DNA of 64,000 bases from Pictodentalium vernedei (GCA_031216915.1 CM062296.1:146555340-146619339); one strand, 5' to 3'. Shown: positions 31,792 to 44,458, numbered from the stretch's first letter. Notes: generated by a model not told the origin, from the letters alone. Numbers and translations: made by a program.

Positions 31792-32166
31792 TTAGACGTA
31801 TGCTTCGTTCAGCAATAATTTCTTGATGCATCCCTTGTCTTCTAAAGTCAAACTTCTACGCGCCAATTTCAGTTCTTCCGAATCTGTGAGCCTGTCTCGA
31901 TTCTTACAAAAGACTAATCTCTTCCAAAACGTGATCACATCATTGAATTTAACGCGTTCGAACGCTGGTTCGAAATACATGACGACCATATTTTCCCTTT
32001 CCATCGTTAGACACAAATGATTCTCGTGATCGAAGTCTAGATAATCCCGACATCCGACGCATCATTCTAACAAGATGGGACGTAGTTGTTCGTTCACGCA
32101 GATTGCATATGCTCTCATCAGCATGTTTAAAAGAAACCTCGCTCTAATAGTCTGAGAATCGCTCAT
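31792..32166 (-). pseudogene. Conserved Cys-rich Polinton protein (one in-frame stop)
   Basis: The ATG at 32166-32164 opens a 124-codon frame with a single TGA at 32064-32062 (codon 35). Around the stop it reads RAYAICVNEQLRPILLE, then CVGCRDYLD and HENHLC. This Cys-x2-Cys ... His-x3-Cys cluster probably binds zinc. The rest is charged and helical. I recall the same RAYAICVEEQL...C-x-GC...H-x-C pattern from other metazoan Polintons, usually near the element's end. TA runs lie 65-95 bp upstream. Role unknown, perhaps regulatory. A GTG/ATG inside the second part gives a shorter open frame, but homology starts at the first ATG. Confidence 0.7.
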
Positions 32167-32230
32167 GATTTACGTATTTTTTTTATTATCTATTCAATTT
32201 GATATATTTAATTTTCTGAAGAACTATTAT

Positions 32231-32262
32231 TTATATATATTTTTTTTTTCTCCTATATATAT
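32231..32262 (-). promoter_or_regulatory. TATA-like runs upstream of the Cys-rich gene
   Basis: Two TA runs (about 32231-32240 and 32254-32261), at the inner edge of the right terminal repeat. Confidence 0.3.
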
Positions 32263-32868
32263 CGATCACTTTTTTTCACTTATTTCCTCGGGTATTCCCC
32301 CCACCCACCCCACAACGAGGGGAGATAACTCCGTATGATCGAGTTTACGAGAATCGAGCGATCTGATTGGTCGATTGACGGAGAATCGAGCGATCCGATC
32401 GGTCGATTAGCTGAGTTTGGGAATTCCCATAGTGGGGAATTCCACTAATGACGTCATAAATGGGAAAAACCCACCGCCTCAAAACAATGGCGGGTTCTGG
32501 ATCACTGATGTAGAATCCGCAGACCGTTTTTTTGATGATGGCCCAGAATTTTTTGCTCGCGTTCACCAACGATGGATCGATGGTCTGATCTGCGATGGGA
32601 ACGTCGACAAAAATTTTTAAAGTAAAAGATAAAAGTGACGATGTACAATTTTGCCTTTTTTTTAAAAACGCGCGTTCACCACGAGTAGTTGAACGTTAAA
32701 AGTGCAATCTAGGAGTCACAAAAAAACATGGGTGATTCAACATCACTGTACATTTTTGTGAACAAGCATGTGATTTAACACTGAATTCCACGTTGGTGAA
32801 TGCATCGTGTACGTATGTTGTACATGTACATGTACAAAGTGACAGTATATCCGCCTTTATTACCTACT
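32262..32868. repeat. Right inverted terminal repeat of the Polinton
   Basis: About 605 bp, ending CCTTTATTACCTACT. Compared with the left copy it has an extra ~45 bp that duplicates the GATCGGTCGATT segment. It contains TGACGTCA at about 32449-32456. Confidence 0.92.
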
Positions 32869-32874
32869 AACTCC
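32869..32874. other. Target-site duplication, right copy (AACTCC)
   Basis: Differs from the left copy AACCCC by one transition. This is consistent with an insertion that has aged. Confidence 0.7.
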
Positions 32875-33220
32875 TTATCCTATTAGTAGTGTTGCTGTGA
32901 AAACTAAAAGTCGGTATCACATCTAAACATGGTATAAAATAATGTTGCATAAACCAACATATTGTAATTATAAAAGATAAATATATAAACATTATTACTA
33001 ATCATATCATTGTCTATCAATCGCTAAGATTGCTTATTATCTTTTCATTTTCCTTGAATATTAGCAGGATAATGCTACATATAATGCTACATGGCCTGAG
33101 GGTCGGCATTTTTCATAATGACTTCAAACTGACTTTGTTTATCCGCATCTACAAAACTTGTAATCTCCGTATTTAGCGTGCAGTTTATAAGCCTTTGGTG
33201 GGTTGCGGTCACTTCTCTGT
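32875..33220. other. No gene recognised
   Basis: AT-rich flank of the Polinton. Nothing I can name. Confidence 0.4.
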
Positions 33221-33225
33221 ACTAT

Positions 33226-33228
<3 letters not shown>

Positions 33229-33276
<48 letters not shown>

Positions 33277-33575
33277 TTGGGGTTTAACGACACTTTCGAC
33301 AGCCATGGGTCACCTTCTGTCGGACAGCTTTGCGAGTGGGGGAAGCCGGAGTACCCGGTTAGAACCACCGAGCAACGGCGAGCAACTGTCAGGCTCTCCA
33401 ACATACTAACTCACACAAACAGGGTTAGCAGAGTTAGCATTGGTTGAAGACATGTGCACCATCGACGCACAGAACACCTTAGTACACAAGGCCACTGTGC
33501 CCCCAAATGGGCAATGGGAGTGAAGTGTGTTTCTCAAGGACACAACGCGGCTGCCACAGTACTATTGCGTTGTTT
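33229..33575 (-). mobile_element. SINE, minus strand, 5'-truncated
   Basis: On the minus strand it reads TTGTGTCCTTGAG, a core with GTACTAAGG and GCTCGGTGGTT, and ends in a long (AATA)n tail (complement at 33226-33278). The core matches the SINE at 6827-7185. The tRNA-like head is absent. Confidence 0.7.
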
Positions 33576-33975
33576 CCCCGACAAAAAGTATCATGGAATA
33601 CTATGGTAAACCATGATATTGTCCCCAAACAGCACGGTGTACGATGGTTTGTTCAGGCGTTTGGGAATGGTTTGTTCGGGGGCATCGCTAAGATGACTGT
33701 TTGGGGGTGTAAACCTAATTTGTTCCGACTGTCAAGTCTCATGCACCGACTGATAAAATAGCCGTGCCTGGATGATGCAGCTAAAATATTAGTCATCAAG
33801 ATTAGTCTAACCACTTTTTGAAAATTTATTTGTGGATAAATAAAATATGCATGCAGTAGCCGTGATGCAACTTTTTATTTAATTAACACGTGCCGTACCA
33901 GTTCTCAAAAATTGTTGACGTTGGATCCGCAGTATTCCAAATCGGACCCAACGTACTTCAATTTGTATGACCAAC
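33576..33975. other. No gene recognised
   Basis: Short internal similarity (GTTTGTTCAGGCG / GTTTGTTCGGGGG). No coding or RNA feature supported. Confidence 0.4.
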
Positions 33976-33976
33976 A

Positions 33977-34079
<103 letters not shown>

Positions 34080-34267
34080 AGGTTAAAAAATCGCACTGGC
34101 ACAGACATTTCCTACTGAAACGTTTTTTTCTTTTAATATGCCGCCGAAAAATTGTTTTCATTTACTGAACCCTGATTGGTTTCAAACCTGACAAAAAAGT
34201 ACATAAAATTGATTTAAACTAAGTGATGAGCTTAGGAACTGGCTAAACTGGCTGGCAAAAATTGATG

Positions 34268-35119
34268 TTATTCATTGATGGGCTCTAATTTAGTCCTTAC
34301 AAGGATGTTACGCAAGCTTTTGTTTTTCTTATAGGCGATGACAGGTCGAAGATTCAAAGGTTCATTTAATTTAGCATTGGTAAAATTGAATTCATCTTTT
34401 AACATTTTTGCTATTTCGACATTCATTCTGTTGTACGTTAAAGTGAAAGGAATGATGGACCTCCTTTCGCATTCGCCCTCTGATATGTTCATACCAAATG
34501 GCCAGAGGGTTTGAAGCATATTGATCCAAAAAGCTTCACGTTTTTTTCTAAATTCATCCGTTTCTTCTAATGTGTCTTTAATTGGTGGTTGTTCAATAGG
34601 ATGGATTTCGAAATCGTCCAAAGAATGGCCAGGAAGGTTAAAATGTTGTGCTACTGGGGCATCAGCATTATGTTTTATATCCTGTTTGTGTCTAGTAGCA
34701 CGTTCTCGAAAAGGATTTTGACTTTGACCAACATACTGTTTCCGACATCGCTTACAAGTGATAAGGTAAATAATGTTTGCTGAATCACAATGGAGGGGGT
34801 TACGGATCTGATAATGATTTTTCGTTTGTTCAGAGGAAAATTCCTCTTTCTGATCAGGCATAAAAGTATGCAGTCTACAACGAGGCTTTTTGCAATTAAA
34901 TACCGCGCCACTACCATTCTGCAACGGTCTGTTGTGTTCAATCTTCAGTGGTTCGAAATCGGTAGTTTCAGCTGGATTTTCGAGCTTTTTCAGGGTTTGG
35001 GATTTCAGGCTACGCAAGAGGCGCAGCGAGTACCCTCTCGATCTGTGTGTGTGTGTGTGTGTGTGACATACTCCAAGTATCAAATCTAGTCGTCTACTAA
35101 TATACATGATGACTAGCAA
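34268..35119 (-). pseudogene. Penelope-like element fragment with GIY-YIG nuclease domain
   Basis: An open minus-strand frame of 283 codons. The C-x-K-x2-C pair and FSSEQTKNHYQI precede NIIYLITCKRCRKQYVGQS, the GIY-YIG signature with the extra Cys pair typical of Penelope-like retroelements. The catalytic Arg and a helix around ERATRHKQDI follow. No reverse transcriptase is present. After the nuclease the frame continues with LNLRPVIAYKKNKSLRNILV, a motif that in Penelope proteins normally stands before the nuclease domain. The first ~25 codons come from a GT microsatellite (35040-35064) and are not original. Family function is nicking for target-primed reverse transcription. This piece cannot act alone. 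Confidence 0.7.
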
Positions 35120-35518
35120 ACGCGAATCGATATCTAAGACCTCAGTCCTGATGAAAATGTCCGTCTAGAAAAGTTACCGGGGGTGTCACCTTCAAACACC
35201 CTTCAACCCCGACTTGTATCGTTATGACAATCTACTCTCGATAAAGTCGTCTCCCTTAAATTGTTGGGCGCACGAGGAAGGTCCAATTAAGTAGCAAGTA
35301 TTTGTTGAGAAAACATCTTTCTCCTGTGACATCAGTAGAAAATAAAGCCAAGTTCCCTTTTGTTAGTTTTAATAAACGAAAACAACAGACAGGTCTCTCA
35401 GCTGTATGTTTTTTTCCATTTATTACAAGAAACAAAGGAAACGGGGCATTCCTTCACTTTCTTCTTTAAAGGGGAACGTGACAACCGTTACTTATTTCCG
35501 GTTCCTTATTCGACATTC
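35120..35518. other. No gene recognised
   Basis: Flank between the Penelope fragment and the satellite. Nothing I can name. Confidence 0.4.
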
Positions 35519-38500
35519 GCCACCAAACAATTTTCGCCAAATAAACTGCATGGTGGGGTGGCACAAATAGATTCATGAAGATTGCCACCAAAATTAGGCT
35601 CCTCAACCTCCCAAAATTGGGCACCCTAGAAGACCAAAAGTGCTGATTTGCTCAAAATCGTATTTATCAACCGATTTTCGCCAAATAAACTGCATTGTGG
35701 GGTGGCACAAATAGATTCATAAAGATTGCCACCCAAATTAGGTACCTCACCCTCCCAAAATTGGGCACCCTAGGAGCCCAAAAGTGCTGAGTTGCTCAAA
35801 ATCGCATTTATCAACCGATTTTCGCCAAATAAACTGCATTGTGGAGTGGCAGAAATAGATTCATGAAGATTGCCACCAAAATTAGGTACCTCACCCTCCC
35901 AAAATTGGGCACCCTAGGAGCCCAAAAGTGCTGAGTTGCCCAAAATCGCATTTATCAACCGATGTTCGTCAAATTAACTGCATTGTGGGGGGCACAGATA
36001 GATTCATGAAGATTGCCGCCAAAATTAGGTACCTCACCCTCCCAAAATTGGGCACCCTTGGAGCCCAAAGGTGCTGAGTTGCTCAAAATTGTATTTATCA
36101 ACCGATTTTCGCCAAATAAACTGCATTGTGGGGTGGCACAAATAGATTCATGAAGATTGCCACCAAAATTAGGCTCCTCACCCTCCCAAAATTGGGCACC
36201 CTAGGAGCCCAAAAGTGCTGAGTTGCTCAAAATCGCATTTATCAACCGATTTTCGCCAAATAAACTGCATTGTGGGGTGGCACAAATAGATTCATGACGA
36301 TTGTCACCAAAATTATGTACCTCACCCTCCCAAAATTGGGCACCCTAGGAGCCCAAAAGTGTTGAGTTGCTCAAAATCGTATTTATCAACCGATTTTCGC
36401 CAAATAGACTGCATTGTGGGGTGGCACAAATAGATTCATGAAGATTGCCACCAAAATAAGGTACCTCATCCTCCCAAAATTGGGCACACTAGGAGCCCAA
36501 CAGTGCTGAGTAGCTCTAAATCGTATTTATCAACCAATTTTCGCCAAATAAACTACATTGCGGGGTGGAACAAATAGATTCATGAAGATCGCCACCCAAA
36601 TTAGGTACCTCACCCTCCTCCCAAAATTGGGCACCCTAGAAACCCAAAAGTGCTGAGTTGCTCAAAATCGCATTTATCAACCAATTTTCGCCAAATATAC
36701 TGCATTGTGGGGTGGCACAAATAGATTCATGAAGATTGCCACCAAAATTAGGTACATCACCCTCCCAAAATTGGGCAACCTAGGCGCCCAAAAGTGCTGA
36801 GTTGCTAAAAATCGTATTTATCAACCGATTTTAGCCAAACAAAACTGCATTGTGGGGTGGCACAATTAGATTCATGAAGATAGCCACCAAAATTAGGCTC
36901 CTCACCCTCCCACAATTGGGCACCCTAGGAGCCAAAAAGTGCTGAGTTGCTCTAAATCGTATTTATCAACCGATTTTCGCCAAATAAACTGCATTGTGGG
37001 GTGGCACAAATAGATTCAAGATGATTGCAACCAAAATTAGGCTCCTCACCCTTCAAAAATTGGGCACCCTAGGAGCCCAAAAGTGCTGAGTTGCTCAAAA
37101 TTGCATTTATCAACCAATTTTCGCCAAATAAACTGCATTGTGGGGTGGAACAAATAGATTCATGAAGATTGCCACCAAACTTAGGTACATCACCCTCCCA
37201 AAATTGGGCACCCTAGGAGCCCAAAAGTGCTGAGTTGCTCAAAATCGTATTTATCAACCGATTTTAGCCAAACAAAACTGCATTGTGGGGTGGCACAAAT
37301 AGATTCATGAAGATTGCCACCAAAATTAGGCTCCTCACCCTCCCAAAATTGGGCACCCTAGGAGCCCAAAAGTGCTGAGTTGCTCTAAATCGTATTTATC
37401 AACCGATTTTCGCCAAATAAACTGCATTGTGGGGAGGCACAAATAGACTCAAGAAGATTGCCACCAAAATTAGGCTCCTCACCCTCCCAAAATTGGGCAC
37501 CCTAGGAGCCCAAAAGTGCTGAGTTGCTCTAAATCGTATTTATTAACCGATTTTCGCCAAATAAACTGCATTGTGGGGAGGCACAAATAGACTCAAGAAG
37601 ATTGCCACCAAAATTAGGCTCCTCACCCTCCCAAAATTGGGCACCCTAGGAGCCCAAAAGTGCTGAGTTGCTCTAAATCGTATTTATCAACCGATTTTCG
37701 CCAAATAAACTGCATTGTGGTGTGGCACAAATAGATTCAAGATGATTGCAACCAAGATTAGGCTCCTCACCCTTCAAAAATTGGGCACCCTAGGAGCCCA
37801 AAAGTGCTGAGTTGCTCAAAATCGCATTTATCAACCAAGTTTCGCCAAATAAACTGCATTGTGGGGTGGCACAAATAGATTCATGAAGATTGCCACCAAA
37901 ATTAGGCTCCTCACCCTCCCAAAATTGGACACCCTAGGAGCCCAAAAGTGCTCAGTTGCTCTAAATCGTATTTATCAACCGATTTTCGCCAAATAAACTG
38001 CATTGTGGAGTGGCAGAAATAGATTCATGAAGATTGCAACCAAAATTAGGTACCTCACCCTCCCAAAATTGGGCACCCTAGGAGCCCAAAGTGCTGAGTT
38101 GCTCAAAATCGCATTTATCAACCGATTTTCTACAAATTAACTGCATTGTGGGGGGGGCACAGATAGATTCATGAAGATTGCCGCCAAAATTAGGTACCTC
38201 ACCCTCCCAAAATTGGGCACCCTTGGAGCCCAAAAGTGCTGAGTTGCTCAAAATTGTATTTATCAACCGATTTTCGCCAAATAAACTGCATTGTGGGGTG
38301 GCACAAATAGATTCATGAAGATTGCCACCAAAATTAGGCTCCTCACCCTCCCAAAATTGGGCACCCTAGGAGCCCAAAAGTGCTGAGTTGCTCAAAATCG
38401 CATTTATCAACCGATTTTCGCCAAATAAACTGCATTGTGGGGTGGCACAAATAGATTCATGACGATTGTCACCAAAATTATGTACCTCACCCTCCCAAAA

Positions 38501-41500
38501 TTGGGCACCCTAGGAGCCCAAAAGTGTTGAGTTGCTCAAAATCGCATTTATCAACCGATTTTCGCCAAATAGACTGCATTGTGGGGTGGCACAAATAGAT
38601 TCATGAAGATTGCCACCAAAATAAGGTACCTCACCCTCCCAGAATTGGGCACACTAGGAGCCCAACAGTGCTGAGTAGCTCTAAATCGTATTTATCAACC
38701 AATTTTCGCCAAATAAACTACATTGTGGGGTGGAACAAATAGATTCATGAAGATTGCCACCCAAATTAGGTACCTCACCCTCCTCCCAAAATTGGGCACC
38801 CTAGAAACCCAAAAGTGCTGAGTTGCTCAAAATCGCATTTATCAACCGATTTTCGCCAAATATACTGCATTGTGGGGTGGCACAAATAGATTCATGAAGA
38901 TTGCCACCAAAATTAGGTACATCACCCTCCCAAAATTGGGCACCCTAGGAGTCCAAAAGTGCTGAGTTGCTAAAAATCGTATTTATCAACCGATTTTAGC
39001 CAAACAAAACTGTATTGTGGGGTGGCACAAATAGATTCATGAAGATAGCCACCAAAATTAGGCTCCTCACCCTCCCACAATTGGGCACCCTAGGAGCCAA
39101 AAAGTGCTGAGTTGCTCTAAATCGTATTTATCAACCGATTTTCGCCAAATAAACTGCATTGTGGGGAGGCACAAATAGACTCAAGAAGATTGCCACCAAA
39201 ATTAGGCTCCTCACCCTCCCAAAATTGTGCACCCTAGGAGCCCAAAAGTGCTGAGTTGCTCTAAATCGTGTTTATCAACCGATTTTCGCCAAATAAACTG
39301 CATTGTGGGGTGACACAAATAGATTCAAGATGATTGCAACCAAAATTAGGCTCCTCACCCTTCAAAAATTGGGCACCCTAGGAGCCCAAAAGTGCTGAGT
39401 TGCTCAAAATTGCATTTATCAACCAATTTTCGCCAAATAAACTGCATTGTGGGGTGGAACAAATAGATTCATGAAGATTGCCACCCAAATTAGGTACCTC
39501 ACCCTCTCTAAATTGGGCACCCTAGAAGCCCAAAAGTGCTGAGTTGCTCAAAATCGCATTTATCAACCGATTTTCGACAAATAAACTGCATTGTGGGGTG
39601 GCACAAACAGATTCATGAAGATTGCCACCAAACTTAGGTACATCACCCTCCCAAAATTGGGCACCCTAGGAGCCCAAAAGTGCTGAGTTGCTCAAAATCG
39701 TATTTATCAACCGATTTTAGCCGAACAAAACTGCATTGTGGGGTGGCACAAATAGATTCATGAAGATTGCCACCAAAATTAGGCTCCTCACCCTCCCAAA
39801 ATTGGGCACCCTAGGAGCCCAAAAGTGCTGAGTTGCTCTAAATCGTATTTATCAACCGATTTTCGCCAAATAAACTGCAATGTGGGGAGGCACAAATAGA
39901 CTCAAGAAGATTGCCACCAAAATTAGGCTCCTCACCCTCCCAAAATTGGGCACCCTAGGAGCCCAAAAGTGCTGAGTTGCTCTAAATCGTATTTATCAAC
40001 CGATTTTCGCCAAATAAACTGCATTGTGGGGTGGCACAAATAGATTCAAGATGATTGCAACCAAGATTAGGCTCCTCACCCTTCAAAAATTGGGCACCCT
40101 AGGAGCCCAAAAGTGCTGAGTTGCTCAAAATCGCATTTATCAACCAATTTTCGCCAAATAAACTGCATTGTGGGGTGGAACAAATAGATTCATGAAGATT
40201 GCCACCCAAATTAGGTACCTCACCCTCCCTAAATTGGGCACCCTAGAAGCCCAAAGGTGCTGAGTTGCTCAAAAACGCATTTATCAACCGATTTTCGCCA
40301 AATAAACTGCATTGTGGGGTGGCACAAACAGATTCATGAAGACTGCCACCAAACTTAGGTACATCACCCTCCCAAAATTGGGCACCCTAGGAGCCCAAAA
40401 GTGCTGAGTTGCTCAAAATCGTATTTATCAACCGATTTTAGCAAAACAAAACTGCAATGTGGGGTGGCACAAATAGATTCATGAAGATTGCCACCAAAAT
40501 TAGGCTCCTCACCCTCCCAAAATTGGGCACCCTAGGAGCCCAAAAGTGCTGAGTTGCTCTAAATCGTATTTATCAACCGATTTTCGCCAATTAAACTGCA
40601 TTGTGGGGAGGCACAAAAAGATTCATGAAGATTGCCACCAAAATTAGGCTCCTCACCCTCCCAAAATTGGGCACCCTAGGAGCCCAAAAGTGCTGAGTTG
40701 CTCTAAATCGTATTTATCAACCGATTTTCGCCAAATAAACTGCATTGTGGGGAGGCACAAATAGACTCAAGAAGATTGCCACCAAAATGAGGCTCCTCAC
40801 CCTCCCAGAATTGGGCACCCTAGGAGCCCAAATGTGCTGAGTTGCTCAAAATCATATTTATCAACCGATTTTCCCCAAATAAATTGCATTCTGGGGTGGC
40901 ACAAGTAGATTCATGAAGATTGCCACCAAAATTAGGCTCCTCACCCTCCCAAAATTGGGCATCCTAGGACCCCAAAGTGCTGAGTTGCTCAAAATCGCAT
41001 TTATCAACCAATTTTCGCCAAATAAACTGCATTGTGGGGTGGCACAAATAGATTCATGAAGATTGCCACCCAAATTAGGTACCTCACCCTCCCAAAATTG
41101 GGCACCCTAGGAGCCCAAAAGTGCTGAGTTGCTCTAAATCATATTTATCAACCGATTTTCGCCAAGTAAACTGCATTGTGGGGTGGCACAAATAGATTCA
41201 TGAAGATTGCCACCAAAATTAGGTACCTCACCCTCCCAAAATTGGGCAGCCTAGGAGCCCAAAAGTGCTGAGTTGCTCAAAATCGCATTTATCAACCGAT
41301 TTTTGCCAAACAAAACTGCATTGTGGGGTGGCACAAATAGATTCATGAAGATTGCCACCAAAATTAGGTACGTTACCCTCCCAAAATTGGGCACCCTAGG
41401 AGCCCAAAAGTGCTGAGTCGCTCAAAATCGTATTTATCAACCGATTTTCGCCAAATAAACTGCATTGTGGGATATCACAATTAGATTCATGAAGATTGCC

Positions 41501-42334
41501 ATCAAAATTAGGCTCCTCACCCTCCCAAAATTGAACACCCTAGGAACCCAAAGGTGCTGAGTTGCTCAAAATCGCATTTATCAACCGATTTTCGCCAAAT
41601 AAACTGCATTGTGGGGTGGCACAAATAGATTCATGAAGATTGCCACCCAAATTAGGTACCTCACCCTCCCAAAATTGGGCACCCTAGGAGCCCAAAAGTG
41701 CTGAGTTGCTCTAAATCGTATTTATCAACCGATTTTCGCCAAATAAACTGCATTGTGGGGGTGGCACAAATAGATTCATGAAGATTGCCATCAAAATTAG
41801 GCTCCTCACCCTCCCAAAATTGGACACCCTAGGAGCCCAAAGGTGCTGAGTTGCTCAAAATCTCATTTATCAACCGATTTTCGCCAAATAAACTGCATTG
41901 TGGGGTGGCACAAATAGATTCATGAAGATTGCCACCCAAATTAGGTACCTCACCCTCCCAAAATTGGGCACCCTAGGAGCCCAAAAGTGCTGAGTTGCTC
42001 TAAATCGTATTTATCAACCGATTTTCGCCAAATAAATTGCATTGTGGGGTGGCATAAATAGATTCATGAAGATTGCCACCAAAATGAGGTACCTCACCTC
42101 CCAAAATTGGACACCCTTGTAGCTCAAAAGTGCTGAGTTGCTTAAAATTGCATTTATCAACCGATTTTCGTCAAATAAACTGCACTGTGGGGTGCGCAAA
42201 TAGATTCCTGAAGATTGCCACCAAAATTAGGTACCTGACCCTCCTAGAATTGGACACCCCAGGAGCCAAAATGTGCTGAGTTGCACCAAATCGCATTTAT
42301 CAATCGATTTTCGGCAAACAAACTACATTGTTGG
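35519..42334. repeat. Satellite array, 144-bp monomer, about 47 copies
   Basis: Anchors such as TTTTCGCCAAATAAACTGCA recur every 144 bp (35531, 35675, 35819 and onward). Monomers differ at a few diagnostic sites (ACCTCACC versus CTCCTCACC, GGAACAAATAG, TTAGCCAAACAAAACTG). Rare variants repeat together at about +2165 bp, showing a higher-order unit of 15 monomers. The last copies (from ~42040) are more diverged, as expected at an array edge. There is no coding potential; short ORFs are by-products. Confidence 0.97.
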
Positions 42335-43019
42335 TGGCACATACTCGATATTGATCCTATACCAGTTCGCTCCATCGACTTTTTGGCATATTGGAAAATG
42401 TCCTCTTTTACCAATAATATCCATTTTTCATGGTTATCGTGTTCAAAAGCTAAAAAATAATGTTAAACACAAACAAAATCTTAATTTCTGTACTTAAATC
42501 ATTAAAGATATAATTAAATAAAAAATATATGCACTTTTCATTACAATATCTAAACTAAAACGTAAAACAGGTTGTCAGATATACTTGGTGCTTAGTAAAC
42601 TTTGAGTAGTATATATGCCTTTTCCGGTTTCTTAAAAAATTGTGCTGCTTCCTGTATGAATATCTGTAAATACTGTTAATGAAAATCGATTTCTGATTTG
42701 TTTAAAACTATTTTACTCCCAAAAATAAGCGTCCAAAAATTCTCTTTCTATATAGTCTTTTCCCTGATACTTTAACTCTTTTCACACAGACTTGAATTTA
42801 CTGGGTACAGTAAATTCTGCTTATCTAGTATAATATATTAATTTCTAATTTGGAATTGTTCCCTGGACACTGACTTCCAGATTACAACAACAGCAAAACT
42901 ATCGGTAAGCTAATATATTCAATATTGATGTTTTTGGGACTATTCTTAAACTATGGGCACTGTCGTACAACTTTTCCACATTTTGGGAGAAGGGCTATAT
43001 CTATAGACAAAACTACAAG
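42335..43019. other. No gene recognised
   Basis: AT-rich DNA between the satellite and the palindrome. Confidence 0.4.
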
Positions 43020-43641
43020 ACCGAAGGTCTCGACGTTTTCTTCCTACGCACATCTGACGAATTGAATACAAAACGACTCATTGAAACATACATGTGGTTT
43101 TGTATTTATTACATGACCCAAGCACCTACTCACCTAATTTTCTTTTCTATCGACGGTGTTAAACACCATGCACTTTATGCAGTCGCATTGCATAAAAAAG
43201 TCCCGGTTGGAACAGGTTGGTGTGCAATACGGAATTCCGTATTGCACAGCCGTATTGCGCGCCGTATTGCATAAGAGAGACTGCATGGGCATGTAATAAA
43301 ACGCAGTTATGTCTGGCTCGAAATGAAGTAGACGGGGAGATGTGGGATTTGGCGATTTATTACATGCCCATGCAGTCGCTCTTATGCAATACGGCGTGCA
43401 ATACGGCTGTGCAATACGGAATTCCGTATTGCACACCAACCTGTTCCAACCGGGACTTTTTTATGCAATGCGACTGCATGAAGTGCATGGTGTTTACCAC
43501 CGTTGATAGAAAAGAAAATTAGGTCAGTAGGTGCTTGGGTCACGTAATAAATACAAAACCACATGTATGTTTCAATGAGTCGTTTTGTATTCAATTCGTC
43601 AGATGTGCGTAGAAAGAAAACGTCTCGACCTTCGGTCTCGA
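43020..43641. repeat. Large near-palindrome, arms of about 280 bp
   Basis: The left arm 43020-43299 returns reverse-complemented at 43356-43641 with few differences, around a ~55-bp spacer. Each arm contains its own palindrome, TGCAATACGGAATTCCGTATTGCA in spaced form. After it, 43642-43715 repeats the outer ~75 bp in direct orientation. No gene inside; probably a foldback element. Confidence 0.85.
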
Positions 43642-43715
43642 CGTTTTCTTCATACGCACATCTGACTCATTGAATACAAAACGACTCATTGAAACATACA
43701 TGTAGTTTTGTCTAT

Positions 43716-44458
43716 GGATTGATTGTTGGATATCTGTTAAATTAGCGATTCTAATGCGACTGAAAATACGACTGAGGCCTAAGGATCTACAAGTAAACCG
43801 AAACGACTCATCTAAAATAGGATTCATGAGGTCTGTCTGCGAAAAATAGTTCGAAAACATTCCACATTCGTTCATTGATGCCCTGCAGAGCTGAATGGAA
43901 AAGAGAACTGACCACTAAGGCACCATGAGTCATGGCAGTTAAAGTACAACCCACGAGATTGGCGGAAACGGAGTCAGCCCATCCCTCTTTCATCTCATTT
44001 TATTAGTATCCTGCCCTATCCAATAAAGTTATTTGATGAAAAATAACTGCCTTAACCCAACTAGCCATGTGAGCGCCCACATACAGAAACACAGTTCGCA
44101 CGACCGCCACACGTTTTATTTATGTCTTCAAAGTTAGGAATGAAGAACAGTTCGTGAAATTGCACCCTTCTCAGTTGAATTTTGTATAGGTTTCACTTGC
44201 GAAATGAATTGATGCGTCGCAAAGATGGGCGATTGCGTGGGTGCGGGGAGGGGGGGGGGGGTATTAGTTTTTCTGTGATCCTCGGGTCTCAACTGATCAA
44301 ATACTGTATTTGCATCATCATTCGTGACACGTTTTGATGATGTATTTGAAATATTAGGCGGAACTAAAGATAAAGATTCCAGTGTTCTTTGAAATTTATA
44401 TATTTAGATATTTAAAATACAGGACTGTAGCCGTGACGCGACGTCTTTATTTAATCTT
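43716..44458. other. No gene recognised; poly-G tract
   Basis: Contains a G run at about 44246-44260. I see no domain. Confidence 0.4.

Larger units (their letters stand above)
14273..32868. mobile_element. Polinton/Maverick (adintovirus-like) element, 18.6 kb, defective
   Basis: The element is defined by inverted terminal repeats beginning AGTAGGTAAT, a near-perfect 6-bp target duplication, and the core gene set: protein-primed polymerase B, retroviral-type integrase, packaging ATPase, adenain-type protease, major capsid and penton. Gene order is six rightward structural genes, two leftward paralogues, rightward polymerase-protease-fibre, then five leftward genes. It is full length, but I count about 17 stops or frameshifts, all right of 20 kb. 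Polintons with capsid genes are considered endogenous virus-like elements; the PLA2-like and pX-like genes fit the adintovirus group. Base composition is AT-rich between genes, with long A and T runs. Confidence 0.95.

Noticed and set aside
35519-42334. CRISPR-like or gene-encoding tandem array
   Set aside because: Whole 144-bp units repeat without unique spacers, and the frames are broken. It is an ordinary satellite.
43134-43522. Mirror ORFs of about 101 residues on both strands
   Set aside because: They arise from the two arms of the palindrome and have no protein-like composition.
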